Shown here: one piece after another, positions 31,697-42,514 of the stretch
Layout: every line of letters begins with the position of its first letter
How positions within the stretch are numbered: position 1 is the stretch's first letter
DNA from: Xenorhabdus cabanillasii
GTDB taxonomy: Bacteria; Pseudomonadota; Gammaproteobacteria; Enterobacterales; Enterobacteriaceae
DNA: 64,000 nt
NCBI RefSeq assembly: GCF_003386665.1
Contig: NZ_QTUB01000001.1
Coordinates: 3,100,001 to 3,164,000, forward strand
Reading direction: 5' to 3'
The notes under the pieces: generated by a model
Told to the model about the DNA's origin: nothing
Databases searched by the model: none
Seen by the model: only the letters and a program-made list of their open reading frames with translations
Made by a program: the position numbers and the translations under genes

Positions 31697-32158
31697 TTAA
31701 CTACAGCATTTTTTATATTTTTTGCCCGAACCACATGGGCAAGGATCATTGCGTCCTGTTTCGGGGCGAACACCATCTATATAGAACCAATGTTGGTCAA
31801 TACGCAAAAAACGAGAACGCTCATGTATCAATTGTCTATATTGCTTTTCCTGCTCAATAAAGCAAGCTGAAAATTCGACGTAGGCTTCGTTATTATGTTG
31901 CCCTTTATTTGTGTCGATCACATTCAACCCTAGCCACTGTACACCAACAAAGCTTTGTTCTATTTCTGAACGCCAGGTTTCTGCCTTACAATCAGGATGC
32001 CAGGTTGCAATCAGATAATCGACATTCTCCGTCACATAAGCGCTATATCTGGAACGCATCAGAGATTCGGCATCTGGAGCAGGGTAGTGATTATCAATAT
32101 AAGGGCCGCAGCAATGTGCGAAAGGTGAGCCGCTGCCACAGTGACATACTTTTGTCAA
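31697..32158 (-). CDS. ychJ: SEC-C motif protein YchJ (UPF0225)
   Basis: 153 residues, function unknown. It is bracketed by two SEC-C-type zinc motifs: [13 protein letters not shown] at the N-terminus and [13 protein letters not shown] at the extreme C-terminus, with an NTF2-like middle ([20 protein letters not shown]). It lies 69 bases upstream of purU, same strand, as in E. coli. Confidence 0.95.
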   Translation of the reverse strand: MTKVCHCGSGSPFAHCCGPYIDNHYPAPDAESLMRSRYSAYVTENVDYLIATWHPDCKAETWRSEIEQSFVGVQWLGLNVIDTNKGQHNNEAYVEFSACFIEQEKQYRQLIHERSRFLRIDQHWFYIDGVRPETGRNDPCPCGSGKKYKKCCS

Positions 32159-32615
32159 AATAACTCCGGTTGATTAAAAAGGTTGTTGTTAATATGGCTG
32201 ATATTGTAAGGATATGTAAGCGTAAAATATATAATCGTATAAATAGTTATGATTGATTAGATTACCGTCAATAATACCTGAATACAGGCTGTAGCTGCAA
32301 TGTTTAGTGAGAATACTCTATTATCAATACCCTTTATGCTTCAGAAAATTCATTTAACAGCTATTTGATATAAAGGTGTATTCAGAGTGTATATATCAGT
32401 TATGCAAATATCGTAGTATGGAAACCATAATTAAATTTTTATTCACTGTATATCTGGCTGTGTTAGCTGGTATACTCTGGCGCACTATTTTTTAGGTATG
32501 TGACTTTTTTCACATATACAATTTTTCACACATACGATTTTTTAGAGAGTTGGTGCTATCGTTTAAGCTGCAAAAGGAGTTTTTCAGCTATAACATAGCC
32601 GCGGGAGACTATGTA
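32159..32615. other. ychJ/galU spacer with CRP site; rssB absent
   Basis: 457 bases without a gene. In E. coli rssB lies between ychJ and galU and no trace is seen here. A TATACT -10-like hexamer occurs at 32471-32476. The direct repeat TTTTTCACAYATACRA occurs twice in tandem near 32506-32540. GGGAG eight bases before ATG 32616 is the galU ribosome site. Confidence 0.6.
32499..32514. promoter_or_regulatory. Perfect CRP palindrome upstream of galU
   Basis: TGTGACTTTTTTCACA fits TGTGA-N6-TCACA exactly, about 100 bases before the galU start codon. It lies just downstream of a TATACT -10-like hexamer, so it could repress that promoter or activate a downstream one. Confidence 0.7.
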
Positions 32616-33534
32616 ATGTCAGTAATAAATAAAAAAGTAAAAAAAAGCTGTAATCCCTGTTGCTGGTTTGGGAACCAGGATGTTACCAGCCACTAAAGCT
32701 ATTCCTAAAGAAATGCTGCCTCTGGTTGATAAGCCACTTATTCAATACGTTGTCAATGAATGTATTAAAGCAGGCATTAATGAAATTATTCTGGTTACAC
32801 ATTCATCCAAAAACTCTATAGAAAACCATTTTGATACTAGCTTCGAGCTAGAGGCAATTCTTGAAAAAAGAGTGAAGCGTCAGCTTTTGGACGAAGTTCA
32901 ATCGATTTGTCCTAATCATGTGACGATCATGCAGACCCGTCAGGGGATCGCTAAAGGATTGGGGCATGCGGTGTTATGTGCTAAGCCACTTATTGGCGAT
33001 GAACCATTTGCTGTTATTCTGCCGGATGTCATTTTGGATGAGTACAGTACAGATTTATCGGAATACAATTTGAGCGAAATGTTATCACGTTTTAATGATA
33101 GCGGAACAAGTCAAATACTGGTTGAACCGGTTCCTGTTGAGAATGTTTCTGATTATGGGATTGTTGATTGCTTTGGAGAAAACCTGCAACCAGGTGACAG
33201 TAAACCAATTGCCCGTGTTGTTGAAAAGCCCAAACCAGAAGAAGCCCCTTCAAACCTTTCCATTGTCGGTCGCTATGTATTATCTGAGAAAATCTGGCCA
33301 TTACTGGCAAAAACAGCGCCAGGAGCAGGGGATGAAATTCAGCTTACCGATGCTATTGCCATGTTGATGGAAAAAGAGCCTGTTGAGGCATATCACTTAA
33401 AAGGCCGCAGTCATGATTGTGGTAATAAATTGGGTTATATGCAGGCGTTTGTTGAATATGGCATGAAGCATAAGCAGTTGGGAGAATCATTCAGAGACTG
33501 GATTATAACCTTACAAACTCAGATTGAAAAATAA
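32616..33534 (+). CDS. galU: UTP-glucose-1-phosphate uridylyltransferase, frameshifted near the start
   Basis: GalU makes UDP-glucose for LPS, capsule, trehalose and ugd. From 32647 the frame reads [20 protein letters not shown] and onwards through [20 protein letters not shown] to [10 protein letters not shown], full-length by family comparison. The natural start ATG 32616 (GGGAG eight bases upstream; [10 protein letters not shown]) is in another frame: the run of eight A at 32639-32646 has one base more than the family reading needs, and a TAA at 32638 closes the downstream frame. As written, ribosomes would stop near 32695. Reading from a TTG at 32668 would lose part of the nucleotide-binding loop. 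The cause is a sequencing error, slippage at A8, or a true mutation. galU-ugd-epimerase form an operon. Confidence 0.9.
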
Positions 33535-33558
33535 TCTATTAGTAATTTAGGATGTGAA

Positions 33559-34902
33559 ATGAAAGTTACTGTATTTGGTATTGGCTACGTTGGCTTGGTC
33601 CAGGCAACCGTGTTTGCCGAAGTCGGGCATGATGTACTTTGTGTTGATGTTGATACAAGAAAAGTTGAAAACCTGAAAAATGGCCAGATCCCCATTTTTG
33701 AACCGGGACTGGAATCCCTGGTTAAAAAAAATTATACCGAAGGGCGTCTGAACTTTACAACGGATGCTAAAGCTGGCGTCGCACATGGCAAATTACAGTT
33801 TATCGCCGTAGGAACACCTCCTGATGAAGATGGCTCTGCTGATCTGCAATATGTCACTGCTGTAGCCCGGACCATTGCAGAGAATATGGATAACTACAAA
33901 GTGGTAGTTGATAAATCAACTGTTCCTGTAGGAACTGCGGATAAAGTCAACGCTGTCATGCAAGCAGCTTTGGCTGAACGTGGAGCTAATATTCCATATG
34001 ATGTTGTTTCCAATCCTGAATTTTTGAAGGAAGGGGCCGCAGTTGCTGATTGTATGCGTCCTGAACGCATTATCATTGGCTGTGATAACGACAGCGTGAT
34101 TGATGTGATGAGAGAGCTGTATGAGCCGTTTAATCGTAATCATGATCGTATGATTGTTATGGATATTCGCAGTGCGGAGCTAACAAAATATGCCGCTAAT
34201 TGCATGTTAGCAACCAAAATTAGTTTTATGAATGAAATTGCTAACCTGGCAGAAATGTTGGGGGCAGATATTGAGCATGTGCGTCAAGGTATTGGTTCTG
34301 ATTCACGTATTGGGTATCACTTTATTTATCCGGGGTGTGGATATGGCGGTTCATGTTTTCCCAAAGATGTGCAGGCATTGATTCGCACTTCTGAACAAAT
34401 CGGATATACGCCCAGGATTTTACAGGCAGTAGAGCAGGTTAACGAAAAACAAAAAAGGAAATTACCTGTTTTTGTTAAGCGTCACTTTGGTGAAGATCTA
34501 TCTGGCAAGACATTTGCGATATGGGGATTATCATTTAAGCCTAATACAGATGATATGCGAGAAGCATCAAGCCGTGTATTGATGGAAGTATTATGGGAAA
34601 GTGGTGCCAAAATACAAGCTTATGATCCAGAAGCTATGCAGGAAGCTCAGCGTATTTATGGACAGCGGGATGATCTTGCGCTGATGGGTACAAAAGAAGC
34701 TGCATTAAAAGGTGCAGATGCTTTGATTATTTGTACAGAATGGCAAAACTTTAGGGCACCTGATTTTGATGTTATAAAAAATTCACTCAAAACTCCGGTT
34801 ATTTTTGATGGACGTAATCTTTATGATCCTGAACGTCTGCAATCCAGAGGATTTACATACTATGGCATTGGTCGTGGTGCCTCTATTAATCCAGTCATTT
34901 GA
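33559..34902 (+). CDS. ugd: UDP-glucose 6-dehydrogenase
   Basis: 447 residues. It oxidises UDP-glucose to UDP-glucuronate with two NAD, feeding capsule/LPS sugars and aminoarabinose modification of lipid A. The NAD fold is at the start ([19 protein letters not shown]); the catalytic Cys266 is in [18 protein letters not shown]. Central and C-terminal UDP-binding domains follow. It starts 24 bases after galU and 8 bases before the epimerase, so substrate supply and use are coupled in one operon. Confidence 0.97.
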   Translation: MKVTVFGIGYVGLVQATVFAEVGHDVLCVDVDTRKVENLKNGQIPIFEPGLESLVKKNYTEGRLNFTTDAKAGVAHGKLQFIAVGTPPDEDGSADLQYVTAVARTIAENMDNYKVVVDKSTVPVGTADKVNAVMQAALAERGANIPYDVVSNPEFLKEGAAVADCMRPERIIIGCDNDSVIDVMRELYEPFNRNHDRMIVMDIRSAELTKYAANCMLATKISFMNEIANLAEMLGADIEHVRQGIGSDSRIGYHFIYPGCGYGGSCFPKDVQALIRTSEQIGYTPRILQAVEQVNEKQKRKLPVFVKRHFGEDLSGKTFAIWGLSFKPNTDDMREASSRVLMEVLWESGAKIQAYDPEAMQEAQRIYGQRDDLALMGTKEAALKGADALIICTEWQNFRAPDFDVIKNSLKTPVIFDGRNLYDPERLQSRGFTYYGIGRGASINPVI

Positions 34903-34910
34903 GTTGTGAT

Positions 34911-35921
34911 ATGAAATTTTTAGTTACAGGCTCTGCTGGTTTTATTGGTTTTCATGTTAGCCAGCGGTTATTAAGTATGGGGTATGAAGTTGTCGGCATC
35001 GATAACATCAATAATTATTATGATGTTAATTTGAAGCAGGCAAGATTAAATTTATTACTCCCTCATCCGGGGTTTAAATTTGAAAAATTAGATCTGGCTG
35101 ATAGAGTTGCAATTTCGGAGTTGTTTTCTAAACATCAATTTCAACGAGTTATCCATTTGGGGGCCCAGCCGGGTGTTCGTTATTCAATACAGAACCCAAT
35201 GGCATATATTGATGCCAATATCGTTGGTCATATCAATATTCTTGAAGGATGTCGTCACAATCACGTTGAACATTTATTATATGCGTCTTCAAGTTCGGTA
35301 TATGGATTAAATAAAAAACAGCCATTCTCTACTGATGATTCGGTTGATCATCCTGTTTCTTTATATGCCGCTACCAAAAAAGCTGATGAATTAATGTCTC
35401 ACAGCTACTCACATCTTTATCAAATACCGACCACAGGTTTACGGTTTTTTACAGTATATGGCCCGTGGGGGCGTCCTGATATGGCCTTATTTAAGTTTAC
35501 TAAAGCCATGTTGGAGGGGAGGACTATCGATGTTTATAACCATGGTAATATGGTAAGGGATTTCACATATATTGATGATATTGTCGAGTCTATAATCAGA
35601 TTACAAACCATTATTCCCACCTCTGATAAAGACTGGTCAGTTGAAGAGGGGCAGATATCTGCCAGCTCTGCACCATATCGTATTTACAATATTGGTAATG
35701 GTCATCCGACAAAATTGGGTGATTTTATTGAAGCAATTGAATCGTCATTAGGTATAAAGGCAAAGAAAAACTTTATGGATATTCAGGATGGTGATGTACT
35801 GTCCACTTGTGCTGATTCTAGCGCGCTCTACGAGAAGATAGGTTTTTCACCCAATACTCCAGTGAAAGAAGGTGTGAAACGGTTTGTTGATTGGTATTTG
35901 GATTTTTACCAGCAGCCTTAA
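34911..35921 (+). CDS. UDP-glucuronate 4-epimerase (NAD-dependent SDR)
   Basis: 336 residues, extended short-chain dehydrogenase. It likely converts UDP-glucuronate from Ugd to UDP-galacturonate for surface polysaccharide. Motifs: FLVTGSAGFIGFHVSQRL (NAD binding), SSSSVYG (catalytic Ser region) and SLYAATKKADELM (YxxxK). The GAE-type blocks TVYGPWGRPDMALFKF and RDFTYIDDIVE are typical. ATG at 34911 is chosen over an in-frame start four codons upstream overlapping ugd. It closes the galU-ugd operon; a terminator follows. Confidence 0.92.
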   Translation: MKFLVTGSAGFIGFHVSQRLLSMGYEVVGIDNINNYYDVNLKQARLNLLLPHPGFKFEKLDLADRVAISELFSKHQFQRVIHLGAQPGVRYSIQNPMAYIDANIVGHINILEGCRHNHVEHLLYASSSSVYGLNKKQPFSTDDSVDHPVSLYAATKKADELMSHSYSHLYQIPTTGLRFFTVYGPWGRPDMALFKFTKAMLEGRTIDVYNHGNMVRDFTYIDDIVESIIRLQTIIPTSDKDWSVEEGQISASSAPYRIYNIGNGHPTKLGDFIEAIESSLGIKAKKNFMDIQDGDVLSTCADSSALYEKIGFSPNTPVKEGVKRFVDWYLDFYQQP

Positions 35922-35948
35922 CATTAGACTGAGTATTAGAATAGTAAT

Positions 35949-35976
35949 AAAAAAAGGAGCTGTTAGCTCCTTTTTT
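35949..35976 (+). terminator. Terminator of the galU-ugd-epimerase operon
   Basis: AAAAAAGGAGCT pairs with AGCTCCTTTTTT around a three-base loop, ending in T6, 28 bases after the epimerase stop. Confidence 0.9.
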
Positions 35977-36120
35977 AACTCTGTGTTAATAAAAAACTAA
36001 GTTGATGTTAAATTCTTTTTTTCACGTTGGGGAATAATAAGGGAGTTTAAACCGTTAATATAACCCGTGGTGCTTATACATCAGCCCGTAATTAACTTAG
36101 TTAGATATATTAACCATAAA

Positions 36121-36150
36121 ACAAAAATACCCTTGACAGGGTATTTTTGT
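36121..36150 (-). terminator. hns terminator
   Basis: ACAAAAATACCC (36121-36132) and GGGTATTTTTGT (36139-36150) form a 12-base stem with a six-base loop, 23 bases past the hns stop; it can act in both directions. Confidence 0.8.
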
Positions 36151-36172
36151 TATTAGTTTGCAAAATAACTGA

Positions 36173-36574
36173 TTAGATCAGAAAATCTTCCAGTGACTTG
36201 CCTTCTTCTTCAATTGCTTTCTTGATTACTGCTGGAGTACGGCCTTGTCCAGTCCAGGTTTTAGTTTCACCATTGTCAATGTATGAATATTTAGCTGGGC
36301 GTGCAGCACGTTTAGATTTACCAGTAGTTTTACCACTTAAAGCGTCTACTAAATCGCTTAATTCAATACCGTCTTTTTCCAACATTTCACGGTATTCTTG
36401 AAGCTTACGTGTACGTTCTTCTATTTGAGCACGAGCTTGGCTTTCTTCTTCACGACGTTCTTCAACAACAATCGTAAGTTTTTCCAGCATTTCTTCTAAA
36501 GTGCTAAGTTCACATTCTCTTGCTTGCGCGCGCAAAGTACGGATGTTATTTAAGGATTTTAAATTTTCGCTCAT
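36173..36574 (-). CDS. hns: Nucleoid-associated silencer H-NS
   Basis: 133 residues (E. coli 137). It binds AT-rich and curved DNA and silences acquired genes. The N-terminal coiled-coil oligomerisation region (about 1-80, [19 protein letters not shown]) is joined to the C-terminal DNA-binding domain with the signature [16 protein letters not shown]. It is monocistronic, divergent from tdk over a 645-base AT-rich spacer, as in enterobacteria. It is a plausible silencer of the AT-rich vgrG, LysR and effector loci in this window. Confidence 0.97.
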   Translation of the reverse strand: MSENLKSLNNIRTLRAQARECELSTLEEMLEKLTIVVEERREEESQARAQIEERTRKLQEYREMLEKDGIELSDLVDALSGKTTGKSKRAARPAKYSYIDNGETKTWTGQGRTPAVIKKAIEEEGKSLEDFLI

Positions 36575-37219
36575 TGTCCTGGTCTCAAATTATAATGATG
36601 ATGGCTGATGTATGGATAATAATAGAATGCTATTTTATTTTCTGCAATAGTGAATTTACTTTCTCAGGCTAAAACATCCCATTTTAAAATGCAATTTTTT
36701 TGATAATCGATATATTGTGTTTTAATTCTACTATTGGATTTATCATTTCTCGATAACGGTTAGACGTAGATTACTCAAAGCTGAGCGGGGATAAACTCGA
36801 ACATATAAAACTAATTTATAGTCAATCCGTAAGAGATGTTAACTGTTCATCCCAAAATAAGTTGATATCCAAAGGAGTAATGAAATTTTTTTTATGGGTA
36901 ATCTATTGGTTATGATTATGGCGAAGTAAATTGCATAAAAGTAAACCACTCTGATTATTAATATGCAAAGAATGGAATAAAAAATAGCTATTTCTTTCTA
37001 ATGTTAAATTTGTTCATTTGTCATGCAATAAGTACTTGTGGTGCTGATTTTATATGCGCAAATGTGACAATTATCATGAAATTATTCATTTCATATTCGT
37101 TCTGATTTTTTCTCCTGTGCTCATTTGGTCAATAACAAAGGATAACTTTAAGTTGGAATTGTGGTAAACTTGCGGTGATATATCGCTTGGTTAAATTTGA
37201 CAAGAGGACGGACGGGCCA
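36575..37219. other. hns/tdk divergent spacer
   Basis: 645 AT-rich bases containing both promoters. No gene is visible. A degenerate CRP-like sequence (TGTGACAATTATCATG) lies at 37063-37078 upstream of tdk. Confidence 0.5.
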
Positions 37220-37825
37220 ATGGCTCAGCTTTATTTTTATTATTCTGCTATGAATGCAGGAAAATCAACTTCCTTATTACAGTCTTCTTATAACTATAAC
37301 GAAAGAGGAATGAGGACGTTGATTTTCACAGCAGAAATCGATACCCGATTTGAAAAAGGGAAGGTGGGTTCCCGTATTGGTTTATCCGCAGATGCTTTGT
37401 TGTTTTCACCGGTAACTAATATCGCTGAACTTATCAGACGTGAAAACAAAGTAGAAAAGATTCATTGTGTTTTGATTGATGAATGCCAATTTTTAACAAA
37501 AGAACACGTCAAACAGCTTTGTGAAATTGTTGATTACGATGATATCCCTGTTCTTTGTTATGGTTTAAGGACAGATTTTCAGGGAGAGTTATTTAGTGGT
37601 AGCCAATATCTTCTCGCTTGGTCGGATAAATTAGTTGAACTGAAAACAATTTGTCATTGTGGAAGAAAAGCCAGCCATGTACTGCGTTTTGGCAGCGACG
37701 GCAACGTTGTTCATGATGGTGCGCAGGTTGATATTGGAGGCAATGAAAAATATGTCTCAGTGTGTCGCAGGCACTATTCTGATGTCATTCGTGATGCTAA
37801 GGCTAAAAAAGCTGAGCGGACATAA
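37220..37825 (+). CDS. tdk: Thymidine kinase
   Basis: 201 residues. It phosphorylates thymidine to dTMP in salvage. The P-loop is [20 protein letters not shown], the Asp-Glu motif is in [11 protein letters not shown], and zinc ligands are CHCGRKAS and VCRRHYSD. The frame is open 15 codons upstream, but ATG at 37220 gives the conserved [15 protein letters not shown] start, with GAGGACGG upstream. Convergent with adhE. Confidence 0.97.
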   Translation: MAQLYFYYSAMNAGKSTSLLQSSYNYNERGMRTLIFTAEIDTRFEKGKVGSRIGLSADALLFSPVTNIAELIRRENKVEKIHCVLIDECQFLTKEHVKQLCEIVDYDDIPVLCYGLRTDFQGELFSGSQYLLAWSDKLVELKTICHCGRKASHVLRFGSDGNVVHDGAQVDIGGNEKYVSVCRRHYSDVIRDAKAKKAERT

Positions 37826-37873
37826 TGCCTTTTGTATGAGTATTATGATTAAGTTAGAACAAATGAATTAATA

Positions 37874-37903
37874 AAAAGGCATCGGATACACCTGATGCCT
37901 TTT
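37874..37903. terminator. tdk/adhE bidirectional terminator
   Basis: AAAAGGCATC (37874-37883) pairs with GATGCCTTTT (37894-37903) in the convergent spacer. Confidence 0.8.
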
Positions 37904-37929
37904 AAATCACATTGGTTTATCATTTATTA

Positions 37930-39928
37930 TTATTTCTTATTATTTTTTTCCTCCTTAGATAAGGCAGGCTCTATGAATTTACGGCCATAAAAGGAATCCA
38001 ACATTAATTGCTTCAATTCAGTAATTAACGGATAACGAGGATTAGCACCGGTACATTGATCGTCAAAGGCATCCTCTGCCAGTTTATCTATTTTTGCCAA
38101 GAACTCGCTTTCCTGAACTCCAGCTTCACGAATTGAGGTTGGAATATTTAGCTGAGATTTTAATTCTTCTAACCATGTAAGGAGTTTTTCAATTTTGGTT
38201 GTAGCGCGATCACCTGCACTACTTAATCCCAGGTGTTCTGCAATTTCGGCATAACGACGTCTTGCCTGGGGACGATCATATTGGCTGAATGCCGTTTGTT
38301 TAGTGGGGTTATCATTGGCGTTATAGCGAATAACGTTACAGATAAGCAGAGCATTCGCTAGTCCATGTGGAATGTGGAATTCGGAGCCAAGCTTATGAGC
38401 CATAGAGTGGCAGACGCCTAAGAAGGCATTGGCAAAAGCGATCCCTGCAATAGTTGCTGCATTATGAACTCGTTCGCGGGCAACCGGATTTTGTGCTCCC
38501 TGTTGATAGCTGGCTGGCAGAAAATCTTTGAGCAGCTTCAGGGCTTGTAGTGCCTGACCATCCGAGTACTCATTGGCTAAAACAGAAACATAGGCTTCCA
38601 ACGCATGAGTTACGGCGTCTAGTCCACCAAAAGCACATAGTGATTTCGGCATATCCATGACAAGATTTGCATCAACGATAGCCATATCGGGAGTTAACGC
38701 ATAGTCTGCTAATGGATATTTTTGTCCTGTTATGTCGTCAGTCACAACAGCAAAAGGTGTGACTTCTGAGCCCGTCCCGGAACTAGTTGTGATGGCTACC
38801 ATTTTTTGCTTTACTGCCTATTTTCGGGAACTTATAAATGCGCTTACGGATATCCATAAAACGTAATGCCAGTTCTTCAAAGTGAGTTTCCGGGTGTTCA
38901 TACATAACCCACATGATCTTTGCTGCATCCATCGGTGAGCCACCACCAAGCGCAATAATAACGTCAGGTTTAAACAGATGCATCTGTTCAGCACCCTTAC
39001 GGACAACACTTAAGGTAGGGTCTGCTTCAACTTCAAAAAACACTTCGGTTTCTACATTATGAGTTTTCAATACCTTGATAACTCGATCAGCATAGCCGTT
39101 ATTAAATAAGAAGGAGTCTGTCACGATAAAGGCGCGTTTTACTCCGTCTGTCGCAATTTCTTCCAGAGCGACAGGCAGAGAACCACGTCGGAAGTAGATA
39201 GATTTGGGGATTTTATGCCACAGCATATTTTCGGCTCTTTTAGCGACAGTTTTTGTATTAATCAAGTGTTTTGGCCCGACGTTTTCTGAAATAGAATTTC
39301 CTCCCCAGGAGCCACATCCTAGCGTCAGAGAAGGGGACAGTTTAAAGTTATAAAGATCGCCTATTCCCCCCTGAGATGCAGGAGTATTAATCAAAATACG
39401 CGCCGTTTTCATTTTATCACCGAAATATTTAATGCGGGCTGCTTGATTATCCTGATCAATATAGAGAGAAGAAGTGTGACCAATACCGCCCATTTCAACG
39501 AGTTTTTCTGCCTTTTCAACAGCATCTTCAAAGTTTTTACTCCGGTACATGGCGAGCAGTGGTGATAATTTTTCATGGGCGAATGGTTCTTTCTTATCTG
39601 CTAATGTAACTTCGCCGATAAGAATTCTGGTATTTTCAGGAACAGAGATCCCGGCCATTTTTGCAATTTTGGTTGCTGGCTGACCGACAATAGCAGCATT
39701 CAGATTGTCATTTTTCAGGATAATATTTTGAACAGCTTTAAGTTCTTTTCCTTGCAGGATATAGCCACCATGATTTAAGAAGCGTTCACGGACTTGTTTA
39801 TAAACATGATCAACCACAATAACGGATTGCTCAGAAGCACAAATCACACCATTATCAAACGTTTTGGACATTAAAATAGAGGCCACTGCGCGTTTGACAT
39901 CGCCGTCGCGATGCATCTTGAAATCCAC
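37930..39928 (-). pseudogene. adhE: Decayed aldehyde-alcohol dehydrogenase AdhE
   Basis: Intact AdhE (about 890 residues) makes ethanol from acetyl-CoA during fermentation. Here homology starts only at about residue 225 (DVKRAVASILMSKTFDNGVI), so the N-terminal 220 residues of the aldehyde dehydrogenase domain are missing. The catalytic-cysteine region NGVICASEQ is kept. A frameshift follows at the T6 run 38802-38807 (one base more than the family reading needs), splitting KFPKIGSKAK from MVAITTSSGTGSEV. The iron alcohol dehydrogenase half is intact from there (NAFLGVCHSMAHKLGS, HIPHGLANALLICNV). The 5' deletion cannot be a homopolymer error, so this is a real pseudogene or at most a detached ADH domain. 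Confidence 0.88.
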
Positions 39929-40745
39929 AGGGTATATAAAGCCAAATTCATGTTGTGAGCTTTATCAGTAAAATACTGTTATGAATACCGCTAATCACCT
40001 TAAAAAACTCTATAAATTCATATAAATAAGTGTTAAGTATGTGTTTTCTTCTGAGAGTTTCTATTTGAGTAAAGCTTATCATTGACTGGTTTTTAAATAG
40101 TGATTTAGATCATGAAAGCAGCAAGCTGACACCATTCAGTAGATAGATTTTATTATTAGATATCAAAAAATTATTAGGGTTGTTTTTAAATATTTATTTA
40201 ATTTTTATGGAATATTTTGTTAAATAAATTTTGATAATATTTTTTTAGAAGAAATAAGTGAAAAATAATTAATAGACAACTAATAAAGAGTATAGCTAGT
40301 CGATAAAAACATTTTCGTATCTGGTTAAAAGCTTACTTTTTATATTTTATTTGATAATTTACTCTCCTCTCCAAAAAATACTGTTTTTTTCCACATTATA
40401 TTGCTTGCTATAGCGGATCATAATTGATGTCTTGTTCCACCATTTTGTGATGAAGATGGGCTTTTAATCTGTGATGATTGCATTTTGTTAAAATAATGTT
40501 TATTTTCTTTTTTATTGGAACCTTTAGGTGATCCAATAGATAAAAATAAATAAAAATCATTTTTATCAGTATGTTATTGTTATTTTTGTGAACGTATTCT
40601 ATGTAAGAATAAATAATTACTTTAACGGCTTAATAAACATATTATAAAAAATATCATAACAAACCTTGTATAGATTGAATGCTGAACATATAAATTGTTC
40701 TTATTTAATAAAAGTAATTCGTTGTTTATCACCTGGAGAATAATA
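39929..40745. other. Long AT-rich region upstream of oppA
   Basis: 817 bases with no gene; ychE and the adhE 5' part expected here are gone. TGATTTAGATCA at 40101-40112 is a core FNR-like palindrome (8 of 10 consensus bases). The right end is the oppA promoter and leader. Confidence 0.5.
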
Positions 40746-42377
40746 ATGAGAAAAACACCGTCAAAGTTGAGTCAGTTGATTTCCTCTATCGTTTTATTAT
40801 CGTTTCCTATGACGCAAGGAATTGCTGCGCAGGTTCCCGCAGGTGTAGTGTTGGCAGAGAAGCAAGAAGTTACTATTAATAATGGTGTTGAGGTTACATC
40901 ACTGGATCCTCATAAAGTTGAAGGTGGCCCGGAAACCAACATTATTCGTAATTTACTTGAAGGATTGGTAAGCACCGGGCCAAACGGTGAAATTGTGCCG
41001 GGTGTAGCAGAAAAATGGAAAACTGATGATTATCAGGTATGGACATTTTATCTACGTGACAATGCCAAGTGGAGTGATGGTAAGCCAGTTACGGCACAGG
41101 ATTTTGTTTATAGCTGGCGTCGTCTCTCTGATCCAAAAGTAGGATCGCCTTATACCAGTTATTTGCAATATACCTATGTACTGAACGCAGATGATATCTT
41201 AAAAGGAAAAAAATCGCCTGATCAACTGGGTGTTAAAGCACTTGATGAGCGCCGTTTTCAAGTGACATTAAGTCGTCCTGTTCCTTACCTTATTAATATG
41301 TTGAGCCACACACCGCTGAAACCCGTCCGGCAAGATATTGTGGAGAAGTTTGATATTAAGTGGACGTCACCAGAAAACTTTATCGGCAATGGAGCTTATG
41401 TATTAAAGGATTGGGTCATTAATGAACGAATCGTTTTAGTGCGTAATTCGCAATATTGGAATGATAAAGAATCTATTATCGAAAAAGGAACTTTCTTACC
41501 TATCGTCTCAGGTATCAGTGATGTTAACCGTTACCGCAGTGGGGAAGTAGATATTACCAACAATGCTATTCCACCAGAATTGTATCAAAAAATGAAACGG
41601 GATATTCCTGAGCAAGTGCAAGTTTCACCTTATCTCTGTACGTTTTATTACGAAATTAATAATCAAAAACCATTATTTAAAGATAAACGAGTGCGTGAAG
41701 CCATTAAACTGAGTCTTGACAGAGATATTATCACTCAAAGGATTATGGGACAGGGGCAAATTCCGGCATACGGTTTCACTCCTACTTTTATTGGCGGTGG
41801 TCTTACGATTAATCCAGAATGGGCGAATTGGACACAAGAACAGCGCAATCAACGGGCAAGAGAGTTATTAAAAGAAGCCGGCTTTGATGCCAGCAATCCG
41901 CTCAAATTTACTTTACTCTATAACACCTCAGAGCAGAACAAACAACAGGCTATTGCCGCTGCGTCCATGTGGCAGAAAAACATTGGCGCGAAAGTCACAT
42001 TACAAAATCAGGAATGGAAAACCTCACTGCAAAATCGCCACCAGGGAAATTATGACGTGGCGAGAGCGACATGGTGTGGCGATTATAACGAGCCTTCATC
42101 CTTCTTAAATTATCTATTGTCGGACAGCAGTAATAATACGGCGTTCTACCAGAATGCTGCCTTTGATAATTATCTTAAGCAGGCTCTGACAGGGAAAGAC
42201 GAAAAAACACGCAAAGAATTTTATCAGTTGGCAGAGGCTCAGCTTGATGCTGATTCGGGGTTGATCCCTGTGTATTACAGGGTTTCTACGCGTCTGATTC
42301 GCCCAACGGTCGGAGGAATGACAGGAAAAGATCCTTTAGATTACGTTGATCTTAAGAACTTATATATCAAAAAATAG
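40746..42377 (+). CDS. oppA: Oligopeptide-binding protein OppA (first copy)
   Basis: 543 residues, SBP family 5. It captures oligopeptides in the periplasm for the OppBCDF permease. The signal peptide ends near residue 30 (TQGIAA). Signature regions are EVTSLDPHKVEGG, AQDFVYSWRRLSDP and CGDYNEPSSFLNYL. The frame opens 17 codons earlier, but ATG at 40746 has GGAG eight bases upstream and starts the signal peptide. It is the first of two tandem oppA genes, 137 bases apart, preceding oppBCDF. Confidence 0.95.
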   Translation: MRKTPSKLSQLISSIVLLSFPMTQGIAAQVPAGVVLAEKQEVTINNGVEVTSLDPHKVEGGPETNIIRNLLEGLVSTGPNGEIVPGVAEKWKTDDYQVWTFYLRDNAKWSDGKPVTAQDFVYSWRRLSDPKVGSPYTSYLQYTYVLNADDILKGKKSPDQLGVKALDERRFQVTLSRPVPYLINMLSHTPLKPVRQDIVEKFDIKWTSPENFIGNGAYVLKDWVINERIVLVRNSQYWNDKESIIEKGTFLPIVSGISDVNRYRSGEVDITNNAIPPELYQKMKRDIPEQVQVSPYLCTFYYEINNQKPLFKDKRVREAIKLSLDRDIITQRIMGQGQIPAYGFTPTFIGGGLTINPEWANWTQEQRNQRARELLKEAGFDASNPLKFTLLYNTSEQNKQQAIAAASMWQKNIGAKVTLQNQEWKTSLQNRHQGNYDVARATWCGDYNEPSSFLNYLLSDSSNNTAFYQNAAFDNYLKQALTGKDEKTRKEFYQLAEAQLDADSGLIPVYYRVSTRLIRPTVGGMTGKDPLDYVDLKNLYIKK

Positions 42378-42514
42378 ATAACTGACTGTTATTAAAGGAG
42401 TTTGATTACTGTAAATATAAATAAAGCAGTTCCTTTGGGATTGAGAAAATAATTAACCCTGAAAACAGGGCAGCTTTTATAAGAGCCTGATGAATCACAT
42501 AGGAGTAATAAAAG

